From contig NC_079366.1 of assembly GCF_021018895.1 (NCBI RefSeq), forward strand, positions 24,165,896 through 24,229,895: a stretch of 64,000 nucleotides of DNA, given 5' to 3'. Origin of the DNA: Seriola aureovittata (Eukaryota; Chordata; Actinopteri; Carangiformes; Carangidae). Numbering within the stretch: position 1 is the stretch's first letter; each line of letters opens with the position of its first letter. The notes below the pieces were generated by a model. That model was not told the origin of the DNA and searched no databases. It saw nothing but the letters and a program-made list of their open reading frames with translations. Shown here one piece after another: positions 13,053-27,169 of the stretch. The translations under genes were made by a program, and so were the position numbers.

Positions 13053-13612
13053 AACTTCAAAATACGTCATAGTATAGTGTGTCGTAAAAATGTCAAAATA
13101 TGTCATATTATAATATGGCATAAAAATGTCAAAAAAGGTCTTTTTATAGTAAGGCATGAAGTGTTATAGCATATTAAGGCATAAACCGTCATATTATTCA
13201 AAGACATAAAAAATTCAAAAAAATGTCATAGTATAGCATGTCGTAAAAATGTGAAAATATGTCATGTTATAATATGGCATAAAAATGTCAAAAAAGGTCA
13301 TATTATAGTAAGGCATGAAGTGTTATAGTATATTAAGGCATAAACCGTCATATTATTCAAAGACAAAAAATTCAAAAAAATGTCATAGTATAGTGTGTCG
13401 TAAAATTGTGAAAAAATGTCATATTATAATATGGCATAAAAATGTCAAAAAAGGTCATATTATAGTAAGGCATGAAGTGTTATAGTATATTAAGGCATAA
13501 ACTGTCATAATATTCTAAGACATAAAAACTTCAATAAAAAATCATAGTATACTATGTCGTAAAAATGTCAAAAGAATGTCATAGTATAATATGGCATAAA
13601 AATCTCAAACAA

Positions 13613-13762
13613 GGAGTCCATTGAGTAGCGCAGTGGTTTGAGCAGGTACCTCATATGTAGCGGCTACATTCCTCGCTGCAGTCGTCCCCGGTTCGAATCC
13701 CGTATTAGACGGCCTTTTACTGCCTGTCATTGCCCCTCTCTCTGCCTCCCCATTTCCTGTCT
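13613..13762 (+). mobile_element. tRNA-derived SINE copy 6
   Basis: Essentially identical to copy 5, 710 bp downstream, with the same subtype and flanks. Confidence 0.85.
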
Positions 13763-14797
13763 AACTTCAAAATACGTCATAGTATAGTGTGTCGTAAAAA
13801 TGTCAAAATATGTCATATTATAATATGGCATAAAAATGTCAAAAAAGGTCTTATTATAGTAAGGCATGAAGTGTTATAGTATATTAAGGCATAACCAGTC
13901 ATATTGTAGTAAGGCATAAAAACTTCAAAATACGTCATAGTATAGTGTGTCGTAAAAATGTCAAAATATGTCATATTATAATATGGCATAAAAATGTCAA
14001 AGAAGGTCATATCGTAGTAAGGCATGAAGTGTTATAGCATATTAAAGCATAAACCATCATATTATTCAAAGACAAAAAATTCAAAAAAATGTCATAGTAT
14101 AGCATGTCGTAAAATTGTGAAAATATGTCATATTATAATATGGCATAAAAATGTCAAAAAAGGTAATATTATAGTAAGGCATGAAGTGTTATAGCATATT
14201 AAAGAATAAACCGTCATATCATAGTAAAGCATAAAAACTTTAAAAAACGTCATAGTATAGTGTGACGTAAAAATGTCAAAAAAATGTCATGTTATAATAT
14301 GGCATAAAAATGTCAAGAAAGGTCATATTATAGTAAGGCATAAAGTGACATAGTATATTAAGGCATAAACCGTCACATTAAAGTAATGCATAAAAAATGA
14401 AAAAAAACGTCATAGTATAGCATGTCGTAAAAATGTGAAAATATGTCATTTTATAATATGGCATAAAAATGTCGAGAAAGGTCATATTATAGTAAGGCAT
14501 AAGTTGTCATAGTATATTAAAGCATAAACCGTCATATTATTCAAAGACAAAAAATTCAAAAAAATATCATAGTAAAGCATGTCGTAAAATAGTGAAAAAA
14601 TGTCATGTTATAATATGGCATAAAAATGTCAAAAAATGTCATATTATAGTAAGGCATGAAGTGTTATAGCATATTAAGGCATAAACCGTCATATTATTCA
14701 AAGACATAAAAAATTCCAAAAAAATGTCATAGTATAGTATGTCGTAAAAATGTCCAAAGAATGTCATAGTATAATATGGCATAAAAATCTCAAAAAA

Positions 14798-14985
14798 AGA
14801 GTGCATTGAGTAGCGCAGTGGTTCGAGCAGGTACCTCATATGTAGAGGCTGCAGTCGTCCCCGGTTCGAATCCCGCATTAGACGGCCTTTTACTGCCTGT
14901 CATTGCCCCTCTCTCTGCCTCCCCATTTCCTGTCTCTCTCTACTGTACTATCAAATAAAGGCATAAAAAGCCCAAAAATATACTT
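14798..14985 (+). mobile_element. tRNA-derived SINE copy 7 (long form)
   Basis: Long form with the AATAAAGGC tail, about 3033 bp after copy 4 (2325 plus 710). Confidence 0.86.
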
Positions 14986-15937
14986 AAAAAAAAAAAATGT
15001 TGAAAAAGGTCATATTATATGAAGGCATGAAGTGTTATAGTATGTATTAAGGCGTAAAAACGTCAAAAAAAAAAACATAGTATAGTATGTCGTAAAAATG
15101 TCAAAAAAATGTCATGTTGTAATAAGGCATAAAAATGTCAAAAAAGGTCATATTATAGAAAGGCATGAAGTGTTATAGTACTTAAAGGCATAAACTGTCA
15201 TAATTTTCTAAGACATAAAAACTTCAAAAAACGTCATAGTATAGTGTGTCGTAAAAATGTCAAAAAAATGTCATGTTAGAATATGGCATAAAAATGTCAA
15301 GAAAGGTCATATTATAGTAAGGCATAAGTTGTCATAGTATATTAAAGCATAAACCGTCATATTATTCAAAGACAAAAAATTCAAAAAAATGTCATAGTAT
15401 AGCATGTCGTAAAATTGTGAAAAAATGTCATGTTATAATATGGCATAAAAATGTCAAAAAAGGTCATATTATAGTAAGGCATGAAGTGTTATAGCATATT
15501 AAGGCATAAACCGTCATATTATTCAAAGACATAAAAAATTCAAAAAAATGTCATAGTATAGCATGTCGTAAAAATGTGAAAATATGTCATGTTATAATAT
15601 GGCATAAAAATGTCAAAAAAGGTCATATTATAGTAAGGCATGAAGTGTTATAGTATATTAAGGCATTAACCGTCATATTATTCAAAGACAAAAAATTCAA
15701 AAAAATGTCATAGTATAGCATGTCGTAAAATTGTGAAAAAATGTCATGTTATAATATGGCATAAAAATGTCAAAAAAGGTCATATTATAGTAAGGCATGA
15801 AGTGTTATAGTATATTAAGGCATAAACAGTCATAATATTCTAAGACATAAAAACTTCAATAAAAAATCATAGTATACTATGTCGTAAAAATGTCAAAAGA
15901 ATGTCATAGTATAATATGGCATAAAAATCTCAAACAA

Positions 15938-16087
15938 GGAGTCCATTGAGTAGCGCAGTGGTTTGAGCAGGTACCTCATATGTAGCGGCTACATTCCTCG
16001 CTGCAGTCGTCCCCGGTTCGAATCCCGTATTAGATGGCCTTTTACTGCCTGTCATTGCCCCTCTCTCTGCCTCCCCATTTCCTGTCT
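15938..16087 (+). mobile_element. tRNA-derived SINE copy 8
   Basis: The 'TACATTCCTCGC' subtype, 2325 bp after copy 6. Confidence 0.85.
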
Positions 16088-17441
16088 AACTTCAAAATAC
16101 GTCATACTATAGTGTGTCGTAAAAATGTCAAAATATGTCATATTATAATATGGCATAAAAATGTCAAAAAAGGTCTTATTATAGTAAGGCATGAAGTGTT
16201 ATAGTATATTAAGGCATAACCAGTCATATTGTAGTAAGGCATAAAAACTTCAAAATACGTCATAGTATAGTGTGTCGTAAAAATGTCAAAATATGTCATA
16301 TTATAATATGGCATAAAAATGTCAAAGAAGGTCATATCGTAGTAAGGCATGAAGTGTTATAGCATATTAAAGCATAAACCATCATATTATTCAAAGACAA
16401 AAAATTCAAAAAAATGTCATAGTATAGCATGTCGTAAAATTGTGAAAATATGTCATTTTATAATATGGCATAAAAATGTCAAAAAAGGTAATATTATAGT
16501 AAGGCATGAAGTGTTATAGCATATTAAAGAATAAACCGTCATATCATAGTAAAGCATAAAAACTTTAAAAAACGTCATAGTATAGTGTGACGTAAAAATG
16601 TCAAAAAAATGTCATGTTATAATATGGCATAAAAATGTCAAGAAAGGTCATATTATAGTAAGGCATAAAGTGACATAGTATATTAAGGCATAAACCGTCA
16701 CATTAAAGTAATGCATAAAAAATGAAAAAAAACGTCATAGTATAGCATGTCGTAAAAATGTGAAAATATGTCATTTTATAATATGGCATAAAAATGTCGA
16801 GAAAGGTCATATTATAGTAAGGCATAAGTTGTCATAGTATATTAAAGCATAAACCGTCATATTATTCAAAGACAAAAAATTCAAAAAAATATCATAGTAA
16901 AGCATGTCGTAAAATAGTGAAAAAATGTCATGTTATAATATGGCATAAAAATGTCAAAAAATGTCATATTATAGTAAGGCATGAAGTGTTATAGCATATT
17001 AAGGCATAAACCGTCATATTATTCAAAGACATAAAAAATTCCAAAAAAATGTCATAGTATAGTATGTCGTAAAAATGTCCAAAAAATGTCATGTTATAAT
17101 ATGGCATAAAAATGTCAAAAAAAGTCATATTATAGTAAGGCATGAAGAGTTATAGCATATTAAAGAATAAACCGTCATATCATAGTAAAGCATAAAAACT
17201 TCAAAAAACGTCATAGTATAGTGTGTCGTAAAAATGTCAAAAAAATGTCATGTTATAATATGGCATAAAAATGTCAAGAAAGGTCATATTATAGTAAGGC
17301 ATAAGTTGTCATAGTATATTAAGGCATAAACTGTCATAATATTCTAAGACATAAAAACTTCAATAAAAAATCATAGTATACTATGTCGTAAAAATGTCAA
17401 AAGAATGTCATAGTATAATATGGCATAAAAATCTCAAACAA

Positions 17442-17579
17442 GGAGTGCATTGAGTAGCGCAGTGGTTTGAGCAGCTACCTCATATGTAACGGCTACATTC
17501 CTCGCTGCAGTCGTCCCCGGTTCAAATCCCGCATTAGATGGCCTTTTACTGTCTGTCACTGCCTCCCCATTTCCTGTCT
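17442..17579 (+). mobile_element. tRNA-derived SINE copy 9 (B box changed, body shortened)
   Basis: The B box reads 'GGTTCAAATCC' rather than GGTTCGAATCC, and the body is shortened to 'TTTTACTGTCTGTCACTGCC'. Shared only with copy 11, so these two mark a single lineage. Confidence 0.84.
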
Positions 17580-18898
17580 AACTTCAAAATACGTCATAGT
17601 ATAGTGTGTCGTAAAAATGTCAAAATATGTCATATTATAATATGGCATAAAAATGTCAAAAAAGGTCTTATTATAGTAAGGCATGAAGTGTTATAGTATA
17701 TTAAGGCATAACCAGTCATATTGTAGTAAGGCATAAAAACTTCAAAATACGTCATAGTATAGTGTGTCGTAAAAATGTCAAAATATGTCATATTATAATA
17801 TGGCATAAAAATGTCAAAGAAGGTCATATCATAGTAAGGCATGAAGTGTTATAGCATATTAAAGCATAAACCATCATATTATTCAAAGACAAAAAATTCA
17901 AAAAAATGTCATAGAATTGTGAAAATATGTCATATTATAATATGGCATAAAAATGTCAAAAAAGGTCATATTATAGTAAGGCATGAAGTGTTATAGCACA
18001 TTAAAGAAAAAACCGTCATATCATAGTAAAGCATAAAAACTTCAAAAAACGTCATAGTATAGTGTGTCGTAAAAATGTCAAAATATGTCATATTATAATA
18101 TGGCATAAAAATGTCAAAGAAGGTCATATCATAGTAAGGCATGAAGTGTTATAGCATATTAAAGCATAAACCATCATATTATTCAAAGACAAAAAATTCA
18201 AAAAAATGTCATAGAATTGTGAAAATATGTCATATTATAATATGGCATAAAAATGTCAAAAAAGGTCATATTATAGTAAGGCATGAAGTGTTATAGCACA
18301 TTAAAGAAAAAACCGTCATATCATAGTAAAGCATAAAAACTTCAAAAAACGTCATAGTATAGTGTGTCGTAAAATTGTGAAAAAATGTCATGTTATAATA
18401 TGGCATAAAAATGTCAAAAAAGGTCATATTATAGTAAGGCATGAAGTGTTATAGCATATTAAGGCATAAACCGTCATTTTATTCAAAGACATAAAAAATT
18501 CAAAAAAATGTCATAGTATAGCATGTCGTAAAAATGTGAAAATATGTCATGTTATAATATGGCATAAAAATGTCAAAAAAGGTCATATTATAGTAAGGCA
18601 TGAAGTGTTATAGCATATTAAGGCATAAACCGTCATTTTATTCAAAGACATAAAAAATTCAAAAAAATGTCATAGTATAGCATGTCGTAAAAATGTGAAA
18701 ATATGTCATGTTATAATATGGCATAAAAATGTCAAAAAAGGTCATATTATAGTAAGGCATGAAGTGTTATAGTATATTAAGGCATAAACCGTCATAATAT
18801 TCTAAGACATAAAAACTTCAATAAAAAATCATAGTATGCTATGTCGTAAAAATGTCAAAAGAATGTCATAGTATAATATGGCATAAAAATCTCAAAAA

Positions 18899-19048
18899 GG
18901 AGTGCATTGAGTAGCACAGTGGTTTGAGCAGGTACCTCGTATGTAGAGGCTACATTCCTCGCCACAGTCGTCCCCGGTTCGAATCCCGCATTAGACGGCC
19001 TTTTACTGCCTGTCATTGCCCCTCTCTCTGCCTCCCCATTTCCTGTCT
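18899..19048 (+). mobile_element. tRNA-derived SINE copy 10
   Basis: Variant with 'GAGTAGCACAGTGGTTTGAG', 'ACCTCGTATGTAGAGGCTAC' and 'CTCGCCACAGTC'. Its closest relative is copy 12, but the CCAC/CTGC difference shows later point change. Confidence 0.85.
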
Positions 19049-20725
19049 AACTTCAAAATACGTCATAGTATAGTGTGTCGTAAAAATGTCAAAATATGTC
19101 ATATTATAATATGGCATTAAAATGTCAAAAAAGGTCTTATTATAGTAAGGCATGAAGTGTTATAGTATATTAAGGCATAACCAGTCATATTGTAGTAAGG
19201 CATAAAAACTTCAAAATACGTCATAGTATAGTGTGTCATAAAAATGTCAAAATATTTCATATTATAATATGGCATAAAAATGTCAAAGAAGGTCATATCA
19301 TAGTAAGGCATGAAGTGTTATAGCATATTAAAGCATAAACCATCATATTATTCAAAGACAAAAAATTCAAAAAAATGTCATAGAATTGTGAAAATATGTC
19401 ATATTATAATATGGCATAAAAATGTCAAAAAAGGTCATATTATAGTAAGGCATGAAGTGTTATAGCATATTAAAGAATAAACCGTCATATCATAGTAAAG
19501 CATAAAAACTTCAAAAAACGTCATAGTATAGTGTGACGTAAAAATGTCAAAAAAATGTCATGTTATAATATGGCATAAAAATGTCGAGAAAGGTCATATT
19601 ATAGTAAGGCATAAGTTGTCATAGTATATTAAAGCATAAACCGTCATATTATTCAAAGACAAAAAATTCAAAAAAATGTCATAGTATAGCATGTCGTAAA
19701 ATTGTGAAAAAATGTCATGTTATAATATGGCATAAAAATGTCAAAAAATGTCATATTATAGTAAGGCATGAAGTGTTATAGCATATTAAGGCATAAACCG
19801 TCATATTATTCAAAGACATAAAAAATTAAAAAAAATGTCATAGTATAGTATGTCGTAAAAATGTCCAAAAAATGTCATGTTATAATATGGCATAAAAATG
19901 TCAAAAAAAGTCATATTATAGTAAGGCATGAAGAGTTATAGCATATTAAAGAATAAACCGTCATATCATAGTAAAGCATAAAAACTTCAAAAAACGTCAT
20001 AGTATAGTGTGTCGTAAAAATGTCAAAAAAATGTCATGTTATAATATGGCATAAAAATGTCGAGAAAGGTCATATTATAGTAAGGCATAAGTTGTCATAG
20101 TATATTAAAGCATAAACCGTCATATTATTCAAAGACAAAAAATTCAAAAAAATATCATAGTAAAGCATGTCGTAAAATTGTGAAAAAATGTCATGTTATA
20201 ATATGGCATAAAAATGTCAAAAAATGTCATATTATAGTAAGGCATGAAGTGTTATAGCATATTAAGGCATAAACCGTCATATTATTCAAAGACATAAAAA
20301 ATTCCAAAAAAATGTCATAGTATAGTATGTCGTAAAAATGTCCAAAAAATGTCATGTTATAATATGGCATAAAAATGTCAAAAAAAGTCATATTATAGTA
20401 AGGCATGAAGAGTTATAGCATATTAAAGAATAAACCGTCATATCATAGTAAAGCATAAAAACTTCAAAAAACGTCATAGTATAGTGTGTCGTAAAAATGT
20501 CAAAAAATGTCATGTTATAATATGGCATTAAAATGTCAAAAAAATGTCATAGAATTGTGAAAATATGTCATATTATAGTAAGGCATAAGTTGTCATAGTA
20601 TATTAAGGCATAAACTGTCATAATATTCTAAGACATAAAAACTTCAATAAAAAATCATAGTATACTATGTCGTAAAAATGTCAAAAGAATGTCATAGTAT
20701 AATATGGCATAAAAATCTCAAACAA

Positions 20726-20863
20726 GGAGTGCATTGAGTAGCGCAGTGGTTTGAGCAGCTACCTCATATGTAACGGCTACATTCCTCGCTGCAGTCGTCC
20801 CCGGTTCAAATCCCGCATTAGATGGCCTTTTACTGTCTGTCACTGCCTCCCCATTTCCTGTCT
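20726..20863 (+). mobile_element. tRNA-derived SINE copy 11
   Basis: Same altered B box and shortened body as copy 9, offset 3284 bp, as part of a large segment duplication. Confidence 0.84.
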
Positions 20864-22199
20864 AACTTCAAAATACGTCATAGTATAGTGTGTCGTAAAA
20901 ATGTCAAAATATGTCATATTATAATATGGCATAAAAATGTCAAAAAAGGTCTTATTATAGTAAGGCAAGAAGTGTTATAGTATATTAAGGCATAACCAGT
21001 CATATTGTAGTAAGGCATAAAAACTTCAAAATACGTCATAGTATAGTGTGTCGTAAAAATGTCAAAAAAATGTCATGTTATAATATGGCATAAAAATGTC
21101 AAAGAAGGTCATATCATAGTAAGGCATGAAGTGTTATAGCATATTAAAGCATAAACCATCATATTATTCAAAGACAAAAAATTCAAAAAAATGTCATAGA
21201 ATTGTGAAAATATGTCATATTATAATATGGCATAAAAATGTCAAAAAAGGTCATATTATAGTAAGGCATGAAGTGTTATAGCACATTAAAGAAAAAACCG
21301 TCATATCATAGTAAAGCATAAAAACTTCAAAAAACGTCATAGTATAGTGTGTCGTAAAAATGTCAAAATATGTCATATTATAATATGGCATAAAAATGTC
21401 AAAGAAGGTCATATCATAGTAAGGCATGAAGTGTTATAGCATATTAAAGCATAAACCATCATATTATTCAAAGACAAAAAATTCAAAAAAATGTCATAGT
21501 ATAGTGTGTCGTAAAAATGTCAAAATATGTCATATTATAATATGGCATAAAAATGTCAAAAAAGGTCATATTATAGTAAGGCATGAAGTGTTATAGCACA
21601 TTAAAGAAAAAACCGTCATATCATAGTAAAGCATAAAAACTTCAAAAAACGTCATAGTATAGTGTGTCGTAAAATTGTGAAAAAATGTCATGTTATAATA
21701 TGGCATAAAAATGTCAAAAAAGGTCATATTATAGTAAGGCATGAAGTGTTATAGCATATTAAGGCATAAACCGTCATTTTATTCAAAGACATAAAAAATT
21801 CAAAAAAATGTCATAGTATAGCATGTCGTAAAAATGTGAAAATATGTCATGTTATAATATGGCATAAAAATGTCAAAAAAGGTCATATTATAGTAAGGCA
21901 TGAAGTGTTATAGCATATTAAGGCATAAACCGTCATTTTATTCAAAGACATAAAAAATTCAAAAAAATGTCATAGTATAGCATGTCGTAAAAATGTGAAA
22001 ATATGTCATGTTATAATATGGCATAAAAATGTCAAAAAAGGTCATATTATAGTAAGGCATGAAGTGTTATAGTATATTAAGGCATAAACCGTCATAATAT
22101 TCTAAGACATAAAAACTTCAATAAAAAATCATAGTATGCTATGTCGTAAAAATGTCAAAAGAATGTCATAGTATAATATGGCATAAAAATCTCAAAAAA

Positions 22200-22349
22200 G
22201 GAGTGCATTGAGTAGCACAGTGGTTTGAGCAGGTACCTCGTATGTAGAGGCTACATTCCTCGCTGCAGTCGTCCCCGGTTCGAATCCCGCATTAGACGGC
22301 CTTTTACTGCCTGTCATTGCCCCTCTCTCTGCCTCCCCATTTCCTGTCT
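22200..22349 (+). mobile_element. tRNA-derived SINE copy 12
   Basis: Like copy 10 (TAGCACAGTGG head) but with 'CTCGCTGCAGTC'. It lies 3301 bp from copy 10, and the preceding 530 bp are identical. Confidence 0.85.
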
Positions 22350-23210
22350 AACTTCAAAATACGTCATAGTATAGTGTGTCGTAAAAATGTCAAAATATGT
22401 CATATTATAATATGGCATAAAAATGTCAAAAAAGGTCTTATTATAGTAAGGCATGAAGTGTTATAGTATATTAAGGCATAACCAGTCATATTGTAGTAAG
22501 GCATAAAAACTTCAAAATACGTCATAGTATAGTGTGTCATAAAAATGTCAAAATATTTCATATTATAATATGGCATAAAAATGTCAAAGAAGGTCATATC
22601 ATAGTAAGGCATGAAGTGTTATAGCATATTAAAGCATAAACCATCATATTATTCAAAGACAAAAAATTCAAAAAAATGTCATAGAATTGTGAAAATATGT
22701 CATATTATAATATGGCATAAAAATGTCAAAAAAGGTCATATTATAGTAAGGCATGAAGTGTTATAGCATATTAAAGAATAAACCGTCATATCATAGTAAA
22801 GCATAAAAACTTCAAAAAACGTCATAGTATAGTGTGACGTAAAAATGTCAAAAAAATGTCATGTTATAATATGGCATAAAAATGTCGAGAAAGGTCATAT
22901 TATAGTAAGGCATAAGTTGTCATAGTATATTAAAGCATAAACCGTCATATTATTCAAAGACAAAAAATTCAAAAAAATGTCATAGTATAGCATGTCGTAA
23001 AATTGTGAAAAAATGTCATGTTATAATATGGCATAAAAATGTCAAAAAATGTCATATTATAGTAAGGCATGAAGTGTTATAGCATATTAAGGCATAAACC
23101 GTCATAATATTCTAAGACATAAAAACTTCAATAAAAAATCATAGTATACTATGTCGTAAAAATGTCAAAAGAATGTCATAGTATAATATGGCATAAAAAT
23201 CTCAAAAAAA

Positions 23211-23397
23211 GAGTGCATTGAGTAGCGCAGTGGTTCGAGCAGGTACCTCATATGTAGAGGCTGCAGTCGTCCTCGGTTCGAATCCCGCATTAGACGGCCT
23301 TTTACTGCCTGTCATTGCCCCTCTCTCTGCCTCCCCATTTCCTGTCTCTCTCTACTGTACTATCAAATAAAGGCATAAAAAGCCCAAAAATATACTT
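23211..23397 (+). mobile_element. tRNA-derived SINE copy 13 (long form)
   Basis: Long form with the AATAAAGGC tail. The segment before the B box reads 'GTCGTCCTCGGTTCGAATCC', with one C-to-T change from the other copies. Confidence 0.86.
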
Positions 23398-24106
23398 AAA
23401 AAAAAAAAATGTTGAAAAAGGTCATATTATATGAAGGCATGAAGTGTTATAGTATGTATTAAGGCGTAAAAACGTCAAAAAAAAAAACATAGTATAGTGT
23501 GTCGTAAAAATGTCAAAAAAATGTCATGTTAGAATATGGCATAAAAATGTCAAGAAAGGTCATATTATAGTAAGGCATAAGTTGTCATAGTATATTAAAG
23601 CATAAACTGTCATATTATTCAAAGACAAAAAAATTCAAAAAAATGTCATAGTATAGCATGTCATAAAATTGTGAAAAAATGTCATGTTATAATATGGCAT
23701 AAAAATGTCAAAAAAGGTCATATTATAGTAAGGCATGAAGTGTTATAGCATATTAAGGCATAAACCGTCATATTATTCAGAGACATAAAAAATTCAAAAA
23801 AATGTCATAGTATAGCATGTCGTAAAAATGTGAAAATATGTCATGTTATAATATGGCATAAAAATGTCAAAAAAGGTCATATTATAGTAAGGCATGAAGT
23901 GTTATAGTATATTAAGGCATAAACCGTCATATTATTCAAAGACAAAAAATTCAAAAAAATGTCATAGTATAGCATGTCGTAAAATTGTGAAAAAATGTCA
24001 TATTATAATATGGCATAAAAATGTCAAAAAAGGTCATATTATAGTAAGGCATGAAGTGTTATAGCATATTAAGGCATAAACCGTCATATTATTCAAAGAC
24101 ATAAAA

Positions 24107-24528
24107 AATTAAAAAAAAACATCATAGTATAGTATGGCATAAAAAGGTAAAAAAAAAACGTCATAGTATAGTATGGCATAATATTGTCAAAAAACTTCAT
24201 AGTATAGTATGTTGTAAAAATGTTAAAAAAAAAAAAAGTCATATTATAATATGGCAGAAAAATGTAAAATAAAATGGCATAGTATAGTATGGCATACATA
24301 TGTCAAAAAATGTCATATTACAATATGGCATATAAATGTCAAAAAACATTATAGTATAGTATGGCATAATATTGTCAAAAAACATTATAGTATAGTATGG
24401 CATAATATTGTCAAAAAATGTCATATTATAATATGGCATAAAAATGTCAAAAAAGGCAATATTATATTAAGGCATAATCCGCCATATTATAGTAAGGCAT
24501 AAAAACGTCAAAAAACATCATATTATGG
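24107..24528. repeat. Variant satellite block, left copy of a 420-bp duplication
   Basis: Monomers of a distinct type ('GTATGGCATAATATTGTC', 'GGCATACATATGTC', 'GGCAGAAAAATG'). The same ordered block recurs at about 27170-27590 with only small A-run length changes. Confidence 0.85.
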
Positions 24529-25023
24529 CATAAAAATGTCAAAAAAAGTCATATTATAGTAAGGCATGAAGAGTTATAGCATATTAAAGCATAAACAGTC
24601 ATATTGTAGTAAGGCATAAAAACTTCAAAATACGTCATAGTATAGTGTGTCGTAAAAATGTCAAAAAAATGTCATGTTATAATATGGCATAAAAATGTCG
24701 AGAAAGGTCATATTATAGTAAGGCATAAGTTGTCATAGTATATTAAAGCATAAACCGTCATATTATTCAAAGACAAAAAATTCAAAAAAATATCATAGTA
24801 AAGCATGTCGTAAAATTGTGAAAAAATGTCATGTTATAATATGGCATAAAAATCTCAAAAAATGTCATATTATAGTAAGGCATGAAGTGTTATAGCATAT
24901 TAAGGCATAAACCGTCATAATATTCTAAGACATAAAAACTTCAATAAAAAATCATAGTATACTATGTCGTAAAAATGTCAAAAGAATGTCATAGTATAAT
25001 ATGGCATAAAAATCTCAAAAAAA

Positions 25024-25210
25024 GAGTGCATTGAGTAGCGCAGTGGTTCGAGCAGGTACCTCATATGTAGAGGCTGCAGTCGTCCCCGGTTCGAATCCCG
25101 CATTAGACGGCCTTTTACTGCCTGTCATTGCCCCTCTCTCTGCCTCCCCATTTCCTGTCTCTCTCTACTGTACTATCAAATAAAGGCATAAAAAGCCCAA
25201 AAATATACTT
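25024..25210 (+). mobile_element. tRNA-derived SINE copy 14 (long form)
   Basis: The last SINE in the array, long form. The final 2.7 kb of the array to its right contain none. Confidence 0.86.
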
Positions 25211-27169
25211 AAAAAAAAAAAATGTTGAAAAAGGTCATATTATATGAAGGCATGAAGTGTTATAGTATGTATTAAGGCATAAAAACGTCAAAAAAAAAAA
25301 CATAGTATAGTATGTCGTAAAAATTAAAAAAAATGTCATGTTGTAATAAGGCATAAAAATGTCAAAAAAGGTCATATTATAGTAAGGCATGAAGTGTCAT
25401 AGTATATTAAAGCATAAACCATCATATTATAGTAAGGCATAAAAATTTCAAAAAACGTCATAGTATAGTATGTCGTAAAAATGTCAAAAAAATGTCATAT
25501 TATAATATGGCATAAAAATGTCGAAAAAGGTCATATTATAGTAAGGCATGAAGTGTTATAGCATATTAAGGCATAAACCGTCATATTATTCAAAGACAAA
25601 AAAATTCAAAAAAATGTCATAGTATAGCATGTCGTAAAATTGTGAAAATATGTCATATTATAATATGGCATAAAAATGTCAAAAAAGGTCATATTATAGT
25701 AAGGCCTGAAGTGTTATAGCATATTAAAGAATAAACCGTCTTATCATAGTAAAGCATAAAAACTTCAAAAAACGTCATAGTATAGTGTGAGATAAAAATG
25801 TCAAAAAAATGTCATATTGTAATAAGGCATAAAAACGTAAAAAAAAACATAGTATAGTATGTCATAAAAATGTCAAAAAAATGTCATGTTGTAATAAGGC
25901 ATAAAAATGTCAAAAAAGGTCATATTATAGTAAGGCATGAAGTGTTATAGCATATTAAAGCATAAACCATCATATTATTCAAAGACAAAAAATTCAAAAA
26001 AATGTCGTAGTATAGCATGTCGTAAAAGTGTGAAAATATGTCATGTTATAATATGGCATAAAAATGTCAAAAAAGGTCATATTACAGTAAGGCATAAAGT
26101 GTCATTGTATATTAAGGCATAAACCATCATATTATAGTAAGGCATAAAAAATTAAAAAAACGTCATAGTATAGTATGTCGTAAAAATGTCAAAAAAATGT
26201 CATATTATAATATGGCATAAAAATGTCGAGAAAATGTCATATTGTAATAAGGCATGAAGTGTTATAGCATATTAAGGCATAAACCGTCATCTTATAGTAA
26301 GGCATAAAAACTTTAAAAAACGTCATAGTATAGCATGTCGTAAAAATGTCAAAATATGTCATATTATAATATGGCATAAAAATGTCAAAAAAGGTCATAT
26401 TATAATAAGGCATAAAGTGTCATAGTATATTAAAGCATAAACCATCATATTATAGTAAGGCATAAAAAATTCAAAAAACGTCATAGTATAGTATGTCGTA
26501 AAAATGTGAAAATATGTCATGTTATAATATGGCATAAAAATGTCGAGAAAGGTCATATAATAGTAAGGCATGAAGTGTTATAGTATATTAAGGCATAATC
26601 CGTCATACTATACTAACACATAAAAACTTCAAAAAACATCATGGTATAGTGTGTCGTAAAAATGTCGAAAAAGGTCATATTATAATAGGGCATAAAAATG
26701 TCGAGAAAATGTCATATTGTAATAAGGCATGAAGTGTTATAGCATATTAAGGCATAAACCGTCATCTTATAGTAAGGCATAAAAACTTTAAAAAACGTCA
26801 TAGTATAGCATGTCGTAAAAATGTCAAAATATGTCATATTATAATATGGCATAAAAATGTCAAAAAAGGTCATATTATAGTAAGGCATGAAGTGTTATAG
26901 TATATTAAGGCATAATCCGTCATACTATACTAACACATAAAAACTTCAAAAAACATCATGGTATAGTGTGTCGTAAAAATGTCAAAAAAATGTCATATTA
27001 TAATATTGCATTGAATGTCGAAAAAGGTCATATTATAGTAAGGCATGAAGTGTTTTAGTACTTTAAGGCATAAACCATCATATTATAGTAAGGCATAAAA
27101 ATGTCAAAAAACGTCATATAATTATATGGCATAAAAATGTCAAAGAATGTCATCGTATACTATGGCATA

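Noticed and set aside
7965..25210. Fourteen functional tRNA genes
   Set aside because: The A and B boxes fit, but no acceptor-stem pairing or proper anticodon arm can be drawn, and each head is joined to a SINE body.
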